From Erythroxylum novogranatense (taxonomy: Eukaryota > Streptophyta > Magnoliopsida > Malpighiales > Erythroxylaceae): DNA of 64,000 bases. The notes under the pieces were generated by a model. It made no database searches. It was not told where the DNA came from and worked only from the letters and a program-made list of their open reading frames with translations. The DNA lies in the NCBI GenBank assembly GCA_029891385.1, contig CM057231.1:67844990-67908989 (forward strand), in the 5' to 3' direction. This document shows, piece by piece, positions 63,819 through 64,000 of this stretch; the first letter of the stretch is position 1, and the number at the start of each line of letters is the position of its first letter. The translations under genes were made by a program, and so were the position numbers.

Positions 63819-64000
63819 TGTATGAAAATCCCGGAGAGTACATTACATGTACGGCAGCGGAAAACAAAATTTTTGTTCCCAGGACTTTCCCAAATCCAGG
63901 ATCGGTATCCGTATGAAGACATCAACTAAATAGCCAAAGAGACTATCTCTAAAGGTGATCCACGCAGAGATCAGGAAATCTAACCGAGTCAAACCCCTTT
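63819..64000 (-). mobile_element. 5' LTR of copia-C, cut by the window edge
   Basis: TGTATGAAAATCCCG and the next 180 bases align with 48307-48490 of the 3' LTR. The remaining 1.8 kb should lie to the right. Confidence 0.85.

Noticed and set aside
1..64000. Host protein-coding genes, tRNA or rRNA genes
   Set aside because: Every long frame with recognisable motifs belongs to retrotransposon proteins. No cloverleaf with A and B boxes or rRNA-like sequence was noticed on reading, although no scan could be run.

Overview
The window is plant nuclear DNA, almost certainly TE-dense (pericentromeric-type) heterochromatin of an angiosperm. I found no intact cellular gene, tRNA or rRNA. The evidence is AT-rich sequence filled with plant-specific LTR retrotransposons: Athila-type Ty3/gypsy elements with tRNA-Asp-type primer sites and AAGTGTGGGGG polypurine tracts, a SIRE-type Ty1/copia element with the tRNA-iMet site TGGTATCAGAGC, a second Ty1/copia element, and many very long solo-type LTRs. 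I cannot name the species. Family names rest on motif recognition, not on a database search.

Layout. 1-259 is the edge of a TGTAACATC-type LTR. 260-6525 is a minus-strand TGTTGG-type LTR (copy X) split by a plus-strand relative (1209-4947). X lies inside a minus-strand Athila-like element (6526 to about 16900). That element is also split by a 4.5 kb plus-strand LTR (6693-11205, duplication AACAC) and by a 2.6 kb minus-strand LTR (13856-16412, duplication AATAA). 17290-18355 is a copia-like LTR remnant. 18356-32699 is an old plus-strand Athila-like gag-protease element split by a 2.4 kb LTR (18662-21020) and by a 10 kb insertion (21326-31372). The 10 kb insertion itself contains a 7.4 kb non-coding LTR-like insertion with a perfect TGAAA duplication (23247-30671). 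32700-39351 is a SIRE-type copia element whose 3' accessory ORF is cut by Athila-A (39352-48306). Athila-A is cut by a minus-strand copia element C (48307 to beyond 64000), and C is cut by Athila-B (51273-58944), a gag-only non-autonomous relative of A. The right half is therefore a four-level nest: SIRE < Athila-A < copia-C < Athila-B.

How the parts relate. All coding regions are broken copies of gag, protease, integrase, reverse transcriptase and RNase H. Athila-B has lost pol and looks like a former dependent of an A-like helper. The most striking non-coding structure is that nearly every family carries clusters of short, family-specific palindromes (CGTCGCGACG, CGCCGCGGCG, AAGTCGACTT, CTAAGACG with CGTCTTAG, and others). 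They sit in the LTR, in the leader upstream of gag, or upstream of the 3' accessory ORF. The same palindrome recurs in unrelated families. Many discrepancies between paired LTRs fall at CTG/CAG/CCG sites or replace TCGTC by TAAATC, so part of the apparent decay in the right half may be a consensus artefact.
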